From assembly GCA_003535455.1 (NCBI GenBank), contig DOHD01000165.1:5447-10581 (forward strand): DNA of 5,135 nt, in the 5' to 3' direction. This document shows, in pieces, positions 1 through 5,135 of this stretch. This DNA comes from Acidimicrobium sp. GTDB lineage: Bacteria > Actinomycetota > Acidimicrobiia > Acidimicrobiales > Ilumatobacteraceae. Within the stretch, counting starts at the first letter, position 1. The number at the start of each line of letters is the position of its first letter. The translations under genes were made by a program, and so were the position numbers. The notes under the pieces were generated by a model. That model was not told the origin of the DNA, did no database searches, and saw only the letters and a program-made list of their open reading frames with translations.

Positions 1-1064
1 AAAACACCGGCTTGAATTGCGGCCCCTGCCGCCACCACTTCGTCAGGGTTGACAGAGCGATTCGGCTCTTTGCCCGTCAACGACTGAATCAAGTCAAGCA
101 CTGCCGGCATGCGGGTAGAACCGCCTACCAAAATCACGTGCTTGATCTGGCTCTTGGTGATGCCGGCGTCGGTGATCGCCTGTTCGAAGGGCTTACGACA
201 ACGCTCAAGCAAATCGTTGGTCATCTCTTGAAACTTCGAACGAGACAACGAAACATCGAGATGCAACGGCCCATTTGGTGTCGCAGTGATGAACGGCAAA
301 TTGATTTGCGTCTGCTGCACTTGCGACAACTCGATTTTTGCTTTTTCTGCGGCTTCTTTGAGTCTCTGCAAAGCCATGCGGTCTGTGCCGAGATCAACGC
401 CGTGTGCTGATTTGAATTCTTTAACTAGCCAATCGATGATGCGTTGGTCCCAGTCGTCACCGCCCAAATGTGTGTCACCGTGCGTGCTTTTAACTTCGAA
501 AACACCGTCGCCAATTTCGAGCACGCTGACATCGAAAGTGCCGCCACCCAAGTCGAACACGAGAATGGTTTCGTCTTCGCTACCCTTGTCGAGCCCGTAT
601 GCGAGTGCTGCCGCGGTCGGCTCGTTGATGATCCGCAAAACTTCGAGGCCGGCGATCTGACCTGCTTCTTTTGTTGCGGTGCGCTGCGCGTCGTCAAAGT
701 ATGCGGGCACGGTGATCACTGCTTGAGTAACCGAAGTGCCAAGATACGCCTCGGCATCGCGCTTGAGTTTCATCAAAGTGCGCGCGCTAATTTCTTGTGC
801 CGTATATTTTTTGCCGTCAATATCGGCAGATGTCCAATTTGAACCCATGTGACGCTTGATGCTGCGAAATGTTCTTTCGGTGTTCGTGATCGCTTGACGC
901 TTGGCAACTTCGCCGACGAGAACGTCTCCGCCTTTTGAGAACGCAACCACAGATGGGGTGGTGCGTGAACCTTCAGAGTTTGGTACGACGACTGGCTCGC
1001 CTGCTTCAAGAACACAAACGACTGAGTTTGTTGTACCGAGGTCGATTCCGACTGCTTTTGACAT
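1..1064 (-). CDS. dnaK: Molecular chaperone DnaK (Hsp70), N-terminal 354 residues, truncated by window edge
   Basis: ATP-dependent cytoplasmic Hsp70 chaperone that binds unfolded polypeptides and cycles with DnaJ and GrpE. The reading frame is open from the ATG at 1064 to the left edge with no frameshift and covers nearly all of the actin-like nucleotide-binding domain; the substrate-binding domain lies outside the window. Visible motifs are the phosphate-1 loop GIDLGTTNS (residues 6-14), VPAYFDD (119-125), [11 protein letters not shown] (147-157), the phosphate-2 loop [17 protein letters not shown] (from 171) and the adenosine motif GGSTRMP (314-320). The segment KRHMGSNW followed directly by [13 protein letters not shown] shows the short form without the proteobacterial insertion, as in Gram-positive and actinobacterial DnaK. 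The start is fixed by the [15 protein letters not shown]-terminus and by GGAG five bases upstream. In actinobacteria grpE, dnaJ and hspR usually follow; here they would lie beyond the left edge. Confidence 0.98.
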   Translation of the reverse strand, partial: MSKAVGIDLGTTNSVVCVLEAGEPVVVPNSEGSRTTPSVVAFSKGGDVLVGEVAKRQAITNTERTFRSIKRHMGSNWTSADIDGKKYTAQEISARTLMKLKRDAEAYLGTSVTQAVITVPAYFDDAQRTATKEAGQIAGLEVLRIINEPTAAALAYGLDKGSEDETILVFDLGGGTFDVSVLEIGDGVFEVKSTHGDTHLGGDDWDQRIIDWLVKEFKSAHGVDLGTDRMALQRLKEAAEKAKIELSQVQQTQINLPFITATPNGPLHLDVSLSRSKFQEMTNDLLERCRKPFEQAITDAGITKSQIKHVILVGGSTRMPAVLDLIQSLTGKEPNRSVNPDEVVAAGAAIQAGV

Positions 1065-1068
1065 GATT

Positions 1069-1073
1069 TCTCC
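1069..1073 (-). promoter_or_regulatory. Ribosome-binding site of dnaK
   Basis: Read on the minus strand, GGAGA lies just before the dnaK ATG at 1064, with five bases (AAATC) between GGAG and the ATG. This is a standard Shine-Dalgarno position and supports the chosen start. Confidence 0.8.
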
Positions 1074-1091
1074 GTTTTGACTTGTTTGTAT

Positions 1092-1117
1092 GCCTGCCAA
1101 AGGGGGTTTTGACAGGC
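1092..1117 (-). other. Inverted repeat in the dnaK 5' leader (possible mRNA hairpin)
   Basis: On the minus strand, GCCTGTCAAA and TTTGGCAGGC flank a six-base loop (ACCCCC). They can form a 10-base-pair stem with a single G-U pair in RNA. If the candidate promoter at 1125-1153 is right, the hairpin would form at or within a base or two of the 5' end of the dnaK message and 18 bases before the Shine-Dalgarno sequence. No run of T follows on either strand, so it does not look like a rho-independent terminator. It is not the CIRCE element: neither half resembles TTAGCACTC. A role in mRNA stability, or a second operator, is inference. Confidence 0.45.
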
Positions 1118-1124
1118 TCACCCC

Positions 1125-1153
1125 AAGATACGGTCGTCTAAGAGTCTTTACAA
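1125..1153 (-). promoter_or_regulatory. Candidate sigma-70-type promoter of dnaK
   Basis: On the minus strand, TTGTAA (1148-1153) and TATCTT (1125-1130) are separated by exactly 17 bases; each hexamer matches 4 of 6 consensus bases. Transcription would start near 1118, giving a leader of about 54 bases. The HAIR operator ends 16 bases upstream of the -35 box, a position that fits HspR control of a housekeeping-sigma promoter. The hexamers are imperfect and the start site has not been mapped, so this is a placement from pattern alone. Confidence 0.5.
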
Positions 1154-1169
1154 CCTTTGAGGCATAAAA

Positions 1170-1190
1170 CTTTAGTCACTACGACTCAAG
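1170..1190. promoter_or_regulatory. HAIR operator (HspR-binding inverted repeat) upstream of dnaK
   Basis: On the plus strand the site reads CTTTAGT, seven bases, ACTCAAG; on the minus strand it is CTTGAGT-N7-ACTAAAG. The known HAIR consensus is CTTGAGT-N7-ACTCAAG, so 13 of 14 conserved bases and the exact spacing match. HspR is the MerR-like repressor of the actinobacterial dnaK operon and uses DnaK as co-repressor, which closes a feedback loop. The site lies 105 bases upstream of the dnaK start and overlaps the last three sense codons and the stop codon of the ribokinase gene (1179-1181). hspR itself is not in the window. The one-base mismatch could lower affinity. Confidence 0.85.
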
Positions 1191-2072
1191 TTTGGTTTGA
1201 ACCATACTCCATAAGGGTATCGACGGCACAGCACCTTCAATTTGGGTGGCTAATGCCCCTGCAATCACTGCCGCTCGAAGCGAATTAGCCATCGAACTGC
1301 CTTTGGCCAGGCGCGCGGCCAACATGCCACAAAACGCATCGCCTGCCCCAGTTGTGTCAACTGGCGTGACTTTAAATGGATCAACCTGCGACACGCCACC
1401 CGCGTCAGCTAACATCGCACCCTTTTCGCCCTGCGTGACAATCACCGTCTTGACACCCAGGCTTTGCAATTTGCTGACGCCACCCAAAAGTTCGACTTCG
1501 TGTTCGTTGGGGGTGATGATGTCGACAACGCCAAGCAACGAATGGGGCAGTGCTTGCGCCGGTGCGGGGTTCAAGATGCGCGTTGTCGAAACACCTGCAA
1601 GTTCGAACGCACGTTGCACGACCGACAACGGCACTTCAAGTTGACACAACAAAACTCTCGCCGAAGAAATCAACGAATTGTGTTTTTCAATGTCGTCAAT
1701 ACTGATCGCGTAATTTGCCCCGGGCACAACAATGATCGAGTTTTCACCGTCGTTGCTGACCCCGATCAAGGCGCGACCCGTCGGCGCCGAAACTCGCTGC
1801 ACCGCAGAAACATCGACGCCGTCCTTTACTAAGGCTGCGAGCAAAGTTTCACCCGCGTGATCTCGACCGAGCGCGCCAATGAACGCTGTTCTCGCACCTG
1901 CTCGCGACGCAGCGATTGCTTGGTTCACGCCTTTGCCTCCACACGCTTCAAAAAAATGCGAGCCAGAAACGGTCTCACCCGGTTTGGGCAATCGACTAGT
2001 GCGAGCCACAAGATCTAAATTCGCCGAACCAACGACGACGACGTCAAAAACCGTCTGGCTGTGTGAATTCAT
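1179..2072 (-). CDS. rbsK: Ribokinase-type PfkB-family carbohydrate kinase
   Basis: A cytoplasmic kinase predicted to phosphorylate D-ribose at O5 with ATP, feeding the pentose phosphate pathway. At 297 residues it is close to the usual ribokinase length of about 300. The order of motifs is that of ribokinase: GSANLD (15-20), the sugar-lid region PKPGETVSG (29-37), PfkB signature 1 with GGKGVNQA (45-52), NPAPA (168-172), TPNEHEVELLGG (187-198), VTQGEKGA (212-219) and PfkB signature 2 DTTGAGDAF (239-247), where D245 is the expected catalytic base and GAG forms the anion hole; PSIP is near the C-terminus. The ATG at 2072 is the only sensible start: the ATG at 2079 is out of frame and hits a stop. 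Upstream there is only a weak GGA, so initiation may be modest. No transporter or repressor of a ribose operon is adjacent, so a related sugar or nucleoside substrate remains possible. Confidence 0.9.
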   Translation of the reverse strand: MNSHSQTVFDVVVVGSANLDLVARTSRLPKPGETVSGSHFFEACGGKGVNQAIAASRAGARTAFIGALGRDHAGETLLAALVKDGVDVSAVQRVSAPTGRALIGVSNDGENSIIVVPGANYAISIDDIEKHNSLISSARVLLCQLEVPLSVVQRAFELAGVSTTRILNPAPAQALPHSLLGVVDIITPNEHEVELLGGVSKLQSLGVKTVIVTQGEKGAMLADAGGVSQVDPFKVTPVDTTGAGDAFCGMLAARLAKGSSMANSLRAAVIAGALATQIEGAVPSIPLWSMVQTKLES

Positions 2073-2124
2073 ACATCCATTGTTACAGCGTTTTTGCGCA
2101 TACGATTTAGTTTGTGAGGCATCA
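2073..2124. promoter_or_regulatory. Divergent spacer between ribokinase and gpmA, with candidate promoters
   Basis: Only 52 bases separate the two divergent start codons, so both promoters must lie here or inside the flanking genes. Toward gpmA a weak pair is TTGTTA (2080-2085) and TACGAT (2101-2106), with a short 15-base spacer. Toward ribokinase a weak pair on the minus strand is TTGATG (2120-2125) and TATGCG (2097-2102), with a 17-base spacer. The two -10 regions overlap, so the promoters would compete for polymerase. None of the hexamers is strong and no clear operator palindrome is visible, so these placements are tentative. Confidence 0.3.
2114..2119 (+). promoter_or_regulatory. Ribosome-binding site that fixes the gpmA start
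   Basis: GTGAGG ends five bases before the ATG at 2125. This matters because the open frame continues upstream to an ATG at 1879, inside the opposite-strand ribokinase gene. The Shine-Dalgarno sequence and the family N-terminus both select 2125. Confidence 0.7.
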
Positions 2125-2880
2125 ATGACTGGGTTGCTCGTGTTGTTGCGACACGGTCAAAGCACTTGGAACGAACTCAACCTCTTCACTGGTTGGCATG
2201 ATGTCGCCCTCACGCCAAAAGGGGAGCGCGAAGCAACGCAGGCGGGCGAGACGCTGAAACAAGCCGGCATCAAATTTGATGTGGTGTTCACATCGCTTTT
2301 GACTCGGGCAATAGAGACAAACCGACTCGCCCTGATGGCCCTTGGTCAGACACAGATTGAAGTGCGACAAGACTGGCGACTCAACGAGCGACATTACGGC
2401 GCGTTGCAGGGCCTCGACAAAAAAGCGACAACTGCAAAATACGGTGCAGAGCAAACAAATTTGTGGCGCAGAAGCTTCGATGTTGCGCCACCACCAGTCG
2501 ACTTATCAAGCCCCGAACACCCGCGAAACGAACCGCGATACGCACACATTTCTCAGACCGATTTGCCGAACACCGAATGCCTAAAAGATGTGGTCGCACG
2601 CGTGGTGCCGTTTTTTGACCAGCAGGTCGTTGGCGAATTACGCAACAACAAAAACGTATTGATCACCGCACATGGCAACTCGTTGCGCGCATTGGTAATG
2701 CATCTCGAAAAGTTGAGCCCTGAACAGATCGCCGAATTCAACATTCCGACGGGGGTGCCACGCAAATACGAGTTTTCGAGTCAAATGAAACTAATTTCAG
2801 TCGAGTATTTGGGCGATCAGGTGGCAATCGCCACAGCAATAAAAGCCGTCGCTAACCAGAGCAACTCAAAAAATCACTAG
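2125..2880 (+). CDS. gpmA: 2,3-bisphosphoglycerate-dependent phosphoglycerate mutase
   Basis: Interconverts 3-phosphoglycerate and 2-phosphoglycerate in glycolysis and gluconeogenesis through a phosphohistidine intermediate, in the cytoplasm. The 251 residues match the usual dPGM length of about 250. The protein opens with LLRHGQSTWNELNLFTGW; H10 of the RHG motif is the phosphorylated histidine. R61 (in TSLLTRAIET), E88 (in RLNERHYGALQG) and H183 (in ITAHGNSLRAL) fill the other active-site positions, and FNIPTGVP (around 240-250 in related enzymes, here near the C-terminal third) matches the family C-terminal motif. The insertion around 110-150, containing PPP and a YAHI-type segment, separates dPGM from the shorter phosphatases of the same superfamily. 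The ATG at 2125 is chosen because the family N-terminus starts there and GTGAGG precedes it. The stop lies 10 bases before the cNMP-binding gene, suggesting one transcript. Confidence 0.96.
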   Translation: MTGLLVLLRHGQSTWNELNLFTGWHDVALTPKGEREATQAGETLKQAGIKFDVVFTSLLTRAIETNRLALMALGQTQIEVRQDWRLNERHYGALQGLDKKATTAKYGAEQTNLWRRSFDVAPPPVDLSSPEHPRNEPRYAHISQTDLPNTECLKDVVARVVPFFDQQVVGELRNNKNVLITAHGNSLRALVMHLEKLSPEQIAEFNIPTGVPRKYEFSSQMKLISVEYLGDQVAIATAIKAVANQSNSKNH

Positions 2881-2890
2881 AATTCAAGTC

Positions 2891-3316
2891 ATGGCTGAAC
2901 TAAAAAATTCTTTAAAACACCTGCGATACTCACCACTTTTTTCGTCGTGCTCATCCAAAGACCTCGAGCGAATCGCAAAGTCTGGCGACCGAGTGACGAT
3001 GGCCAAAGGCGAAACGATGATCAAACAAGGCGAGCCAGGCAAAGAAGCGTTCATTATTTTGAGTGGCAAAGCAACAGTCAAGCGAAGCGGCAAAAAAGTG
3101 GCGACTCTTGGCACGGGCTCGGTTGTCGGCGAACTCTCGCTTCTCGACCACGGTCCGCGCACCGCAACGGTCGTATGTGATTCTGAATGCCAGTTGTTGG
3201 TTATCGGTCGCGGTGATTTCTTGCGGTTAACCGACAAAGTTCCCGCACTTACACACAAGTTGCTGGCTTCGCTCTCGTTGCGCATTCGCGATTTGGATCG
3301 CGCGTATTTCGGCTAA
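2891..3316 (+). CDS. Stand-alone cyclic nucleotide-binding domain protein (CRP-like, no DNA-binding domain)
   Basis: A 141-residue protein consisting almost wholly of one cNMP-binding beta-roll. Residues 15-32 (PLFSSCSSKDLERIAKSG) fit the N-terminal helices, and GETMIKQGEPGKEAFIILSGKATV (40-63) fits the core strands. The phosphate-binding cassette is VGELSLLDHGPRTATV (79-94), with E81 and R90 where CRP and PKA contact the ribose and cyclic phosphate. The last 30 or so residues form a single C-helix region, and no helix-turn-helix follows, so it is not a full CRP/FNR transcription factor. There is no signal peptide or membrane segment. The ATG at 2891 lacks a clear Shine-Dalgarno sequence and starts 10 bases after the gpmA stop, which suggests translation coupled to gpmA. 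The ligand and partner are unknown; it may act on a neighbouring enzyme or bind no nucleotide at all. Confidence 0.88.
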   Translation: MAELKNSLKHLRYSPLFSSCSSKDLERIAKSGDRVTMAKGETMIKQGEPGKEAFIILSGKATVKRSGKKVATLGTGSVVGELSLLDHGPRTATVVCDSECQLLVIGRGDFLRLTDKVPALTHKLLASLSLRIRDLDRAYFG

Positions 3317-3346
3317 AAAAACTAGTCTGAGTACCAGTAAATAATC

Positions 3347-3353
3347 AGGGGTG
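3347..3353 (+). promoter_or_regulatory. Distant Shine-Dalgarno-like site before the Fe-S oxidoreductase
   Basis: AGGGGTG lies in the 47-base gap and ends 10 bases before the ATG at 3364, somewhat farther than usual. An in-frame TGA at 3328-3330 with no ATG, GTG or TTG between it and 3364 rules out an upstream start, so 3364 is kept despite the spacing. No terminator hairpin is visible in the gap, so readthrough from the cNMP-binding gene is likely. Confidence 0.45.
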
Positions 3354-3363
3354 CTCGATCTTT

Positions 3364-5135
3364 ATGACAACTGAAACTGCTGCCAAAAAACGTTTCAAGC
3401 CTTATCAACTATCAATTGCCTTTGGCGTTGGCATCGGCACTTTCACGCTGATCTCGGGCATCGTGCCCCAACTGACAGGTTGGGAAAACACATCGTTGAT
3501 TCACCGCGAAGTTTTCGGCGGTATTCCAACAGCATTCAAAGTCGCCTTCTACACCGTGATTCCGATGATGTTGATTTGGGGATCATTACGTTTTGCTGAT
3601 CGCGTTCGCAATTGGGAGCGTGGCGCACCAGACCGTCGCAAGACGACACCAAAAAATGTCAAACGCCGTTTAGCCGATTATCGCTCAGGTGTTTATATGC
3701 GAACACTTCTTCGCGACAGTGCCGCTGGCCTGATGCACTCGATGATTTATTTCGGTTTCTTGGTTTTGCTCGGCGTCACGACCGTGCTTGAAATCGACCA
3801 CCAAATGCCCGAGGCGCTCAAGTTTCTGCATGGCGATGTTTATCGTGGTTATGCACTCGTCGGTGATGTTGCTGGTGTCGTCTTTACGGTCGGTGTCGTG
3901 TGGGCAATTTTGCGTCGCTATGTGCAACGCCCATATCGCATTCGCATCAAAACAAAACCAGAGCACGCACTAATTCTCGGTGTGTTGTTGGCAATCGGCA
4001 TCACCGGTTTTGGCGCTGAAATGTTTCGCATCGCCCAAGGCCAAGCCGCGGGCGTCAATCTCGACCACGAAAAGTGGAGTGTTGTTGGTTACCCACTCGC
4101 GCAACTTGTCAATGGTGCAAGCGCGTCAACACTGACAACTTGGCATCAAGGATGGTGGGTCGCCCACGTTTTGACGTTCATCGTTTTCTTGGCGATTTTG
4201 CCGATCACGATGCTGCGCCACATGTTTACTTCGCCCCTCAACATGTATCTCAAAGATCGTGAGCGCCCGAAGGGTGCGATGAAGGCGATGCCGAATCTGA
4301 CCGAAACTTCTCTCGAGTCATTCGGTGTGAACGTGATCGAAGAATTCACCTGGAAGCAACTGCTTGATCTCGACGCGTGCACGATGTGTGGTCGTTGCAC
4401 GAGCGTTTGCCCGGCACACGCAACGGGTAAACCTCTTGACCCACGCGAAATCGTTCTCAAGAGCGGCGAAGTTATGGCCGCCACCGCAAGTCATGCCCCA
4501 GGCGGCAAAGTTTCGGCCCCACTGAGTGCCGACAGCGAAATAAAGATCAACGCCAACTCGCTGTTCGAGCGCATCACCGCCGAAGAAATCTGGTCGTGCA
4601 CGAGTTGCAAAGCATGCGATGAAATTTGTCCGGTCAACATCGAAATTCTCGACAAGATTCTCGACATGCGTCGTTATCTGTCGCTAATGGAAAGCAACTT
4701 TCCTGCACAACTCGGCAACGCATATCGCTCGATGGAGAACCAGGGCAACCCGTGGGGTATGAGCCAGACCGATCGCGGTGAATGGGCAAAAGATCTCGAC
4801 GTAGAAATTCTTGACCCTGGTGCGCCGTTCAAGAGCGAATATTTGTATTGGGTTGGCTGCGCAGGCAGCTTCGACGACAAAAACAAAAAAGTTACACAGT
4901 CGATGGCCAAACTTCTCAAGCGCGCAGGCATCGATGTGGCGATACTTGGTCCAAGTGAGATGTGCACCGGTGACAGCGCACGTCGCAGCGGCAACGAATA
5001 TTTGTTTCAAATGTTGGCAATGCCAAATGTCGAAATGCTCAACACGATGGGTGTGCGCAAGATCATCACCCAATGCCCACATTGCTTCAACACACTAAAA
5101 AACGAATACCCGCAGTTGGGCGGCAACTACGAAGT
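3364..5135 (+). CDS. EtfD/FadF-like membrane Fe-S oxidoreductase, N-terminal 590 residues, truncated by window edge
   Basis: Predicted membrane oxidoreductase of the type that passes electrons from electron-transfer flavoprotein (acyl-CoA dehydrogenation) to the quinone pool; M. tuberculosis EtfD (Rv0338c, 882 residues) is the named relative. About six hydrophobic segments (near residues 16-38, 60-78, 120-142, 160-183, 201-219, 262-287) form a NarI-like membrane part, with H125, H268 and H286 among candidate b-heme ligands. Two 4Fe-4S motifs follow: C339-x2-C342-x2-C345-x3-C349-P and C412-x2-C415-x2-C418-x3-C422-P. A heterodisulfide-reductase-like CCG domain then begins (C499, C534, CPHC at 571-574). 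The usual Cys-Cys-Gly is CTG at 534-536. The frame is open to the right edge, where a second CCG domain is expected. No etfAB genes are visible. An alternative is another quinone-linked Hdr-like reductase, so no symbol is assigned. Confidence 0.9.
   Translation, partial: MTTETAAKKRFKPYQLSIAFGVGIGTFTLISGIVPQLTGWENTSLIHREVFGGIPTAFKVAFYTVIPMMLIWGSLRFADRVRNWERGAPDRRKTTPKNVKRRLADYRSGVYMRTLLRDSAAGLMHSMIYFGFLVLLGVTTVLEIDHQMPEALKFLHGDVYRGYALVGDVAGVVFTVGVVWAILRRYVQRPYRIRIKTKPEHALILGVLLAIGITGFGAEMFRIAQGQAAGVNLDHEKWSVVGYPLAQLVNGASASTLTTWHQGWWVAHVLTFIVFLAILPITMLRHMFTSPLNMYLKDRERPKGAMKAMPNLTETSLESFGVNVIEEFTWKQLLDLDACTMCGRCTSVCPAHATGKPLDPREIVLKSGEVMAATASHAPGGKVSAPLSADSEIKINANSLFERITAEEIWSCTSCKACDEICPVNIEILDKILDMRRYLSLMESNFPAQLGNAYRSMENQGNPWGMSQTDRGEWAKDLDVEILDPGAPFKSEYLYWVGCAGSFDDKNKKVTQSMAKLLKRAGIDVAILGPSEMCTGDSARRSGNEYLFQMLAMPNVEMLNTMGVRKIITQCPHCFNTLKNEYPQLGGNYE

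Noticed and set aside
722..768. Two extra CTTGAGT half-sites (722-728 and 762-768) inside dnaK
   Set aside because: Neither has an ACTCAAG-like partner seven bases away; they arise from ordinary coding sequence.
12..842. Open frames on the plus strand opposite dnaK (12-410, 286-660, 444-842)
   Set aside because: They are antisense shadows of a strongly conserved coding region; their translations are low-complexity and resemble no known protein, and no ribosome-binding sites support them.
1081..1178. A CIRCE element for HrcA control of dnaK
   Set aside because: No TTAGCACTC-N9-GAGTGCTAA-like repeat is present; the only hairpin has a different sequence and spacing.
1246..1832. Open frames on the plus strand opposite the ribokinase gene
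   Set aside because: Same reasoning: the minus-strand frame carries all the PfkB motifs, and the plus-strand products are shadow translations.
1879..2124. An in-frame 82-codon N-terminal extension of gpmA, or a longer fused protein
   Set aside because: It lies antisense within the ribokinase gene, does not resemble any dPGM N-terminus, and the family start plus a good ribosome-binding site are at 2125.
3317..3363. A separate promoter for the Fe-S oxidoreductase using an AT-rich stretch near 3338-3345
   Set aside because: TAAATAAT could serve as a -10 box, but I could not find a credible -35 partner at the right distance, and the 47-base gap without a terminator fits readthrough.
3685..5098. 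Several 60-130 residue open frames within the Fe-S oxidoreductase gene on both strands
   Set aside because: The uninterrupted frame from 3364 contains transmembrane segments and two cysteine motifs; the others are out-of-frame or antisense shadows.

Overview
The window looks like an ordinary, conserved chromosomal stretch from an actinobacterium with roughly balanced GC (near one half by eye). The main reasons are the DnaK and its control. The DnaK lacks the N-terminal insertion of proteobacterial DnaK and carries a mycobacterium-like KRHMGSNW segment. Upstream of dnaK sits a near-perfect HAIR operator, the binding site of the actinobacterial heat-shock repressor HspR. The last gene resembles the actinobacterial membrane Fe-S oxidoreductase EtfD (M. 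tuberculosis Rv0338c). A moderate-GC group such as a planktonic or acidimicrobial lineage is a guess; the sequence does not settle it.

Layout: bases 1-1064 (minus strand) are the 5' part of dnaK, running off the left edge. Bases 1065-1178 are the dnaK control region, with a ribosome-binding site, a possible leader hairpin, a candidate promoter and, overlapping the end of the next gene, the HAIR operator. Bases 1179-2072 (minus strand) are a complete ribokinase-type sugar kinase. A 52-base divergent spacer separates it from three plus-strand genes: phosphoglycerate mutase gpmA (2125-2880), a small stand-alone cyclic-nucleotide-binding protein (2891-3316), and a membrane Fe-S oxidoreductase of the EtfD/FadF type (3364 to the right edge, incomplete).

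How they may work together: dnaK is a chaperone gene probably repressed by HspR and induced by heat or protein damage. The kinase and mutase belong to sugar and central carbon metabolism. The EtfD-like protein would take electrons from electron-transfer flavoprotein (fatty-acid beta-oxidation) into the quinone pool. The cNMP-binding protein sits 10 bases after gpmA and 47 bases before the oxidoreductase, so it may be co-transcribed and act as a ligand-sensing partner, but its target cannot be read from the sequence.

No mobile element, CRISPR array, tRNA, rRNA or convincing rho-independent terminator was seen, and no stretch over 300 bases lacks a gene. I found no evidence for an undescribed multi-gene system. 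The most informative non-coding signal is the HAIR operator overlapping the ribokinase stop codon.
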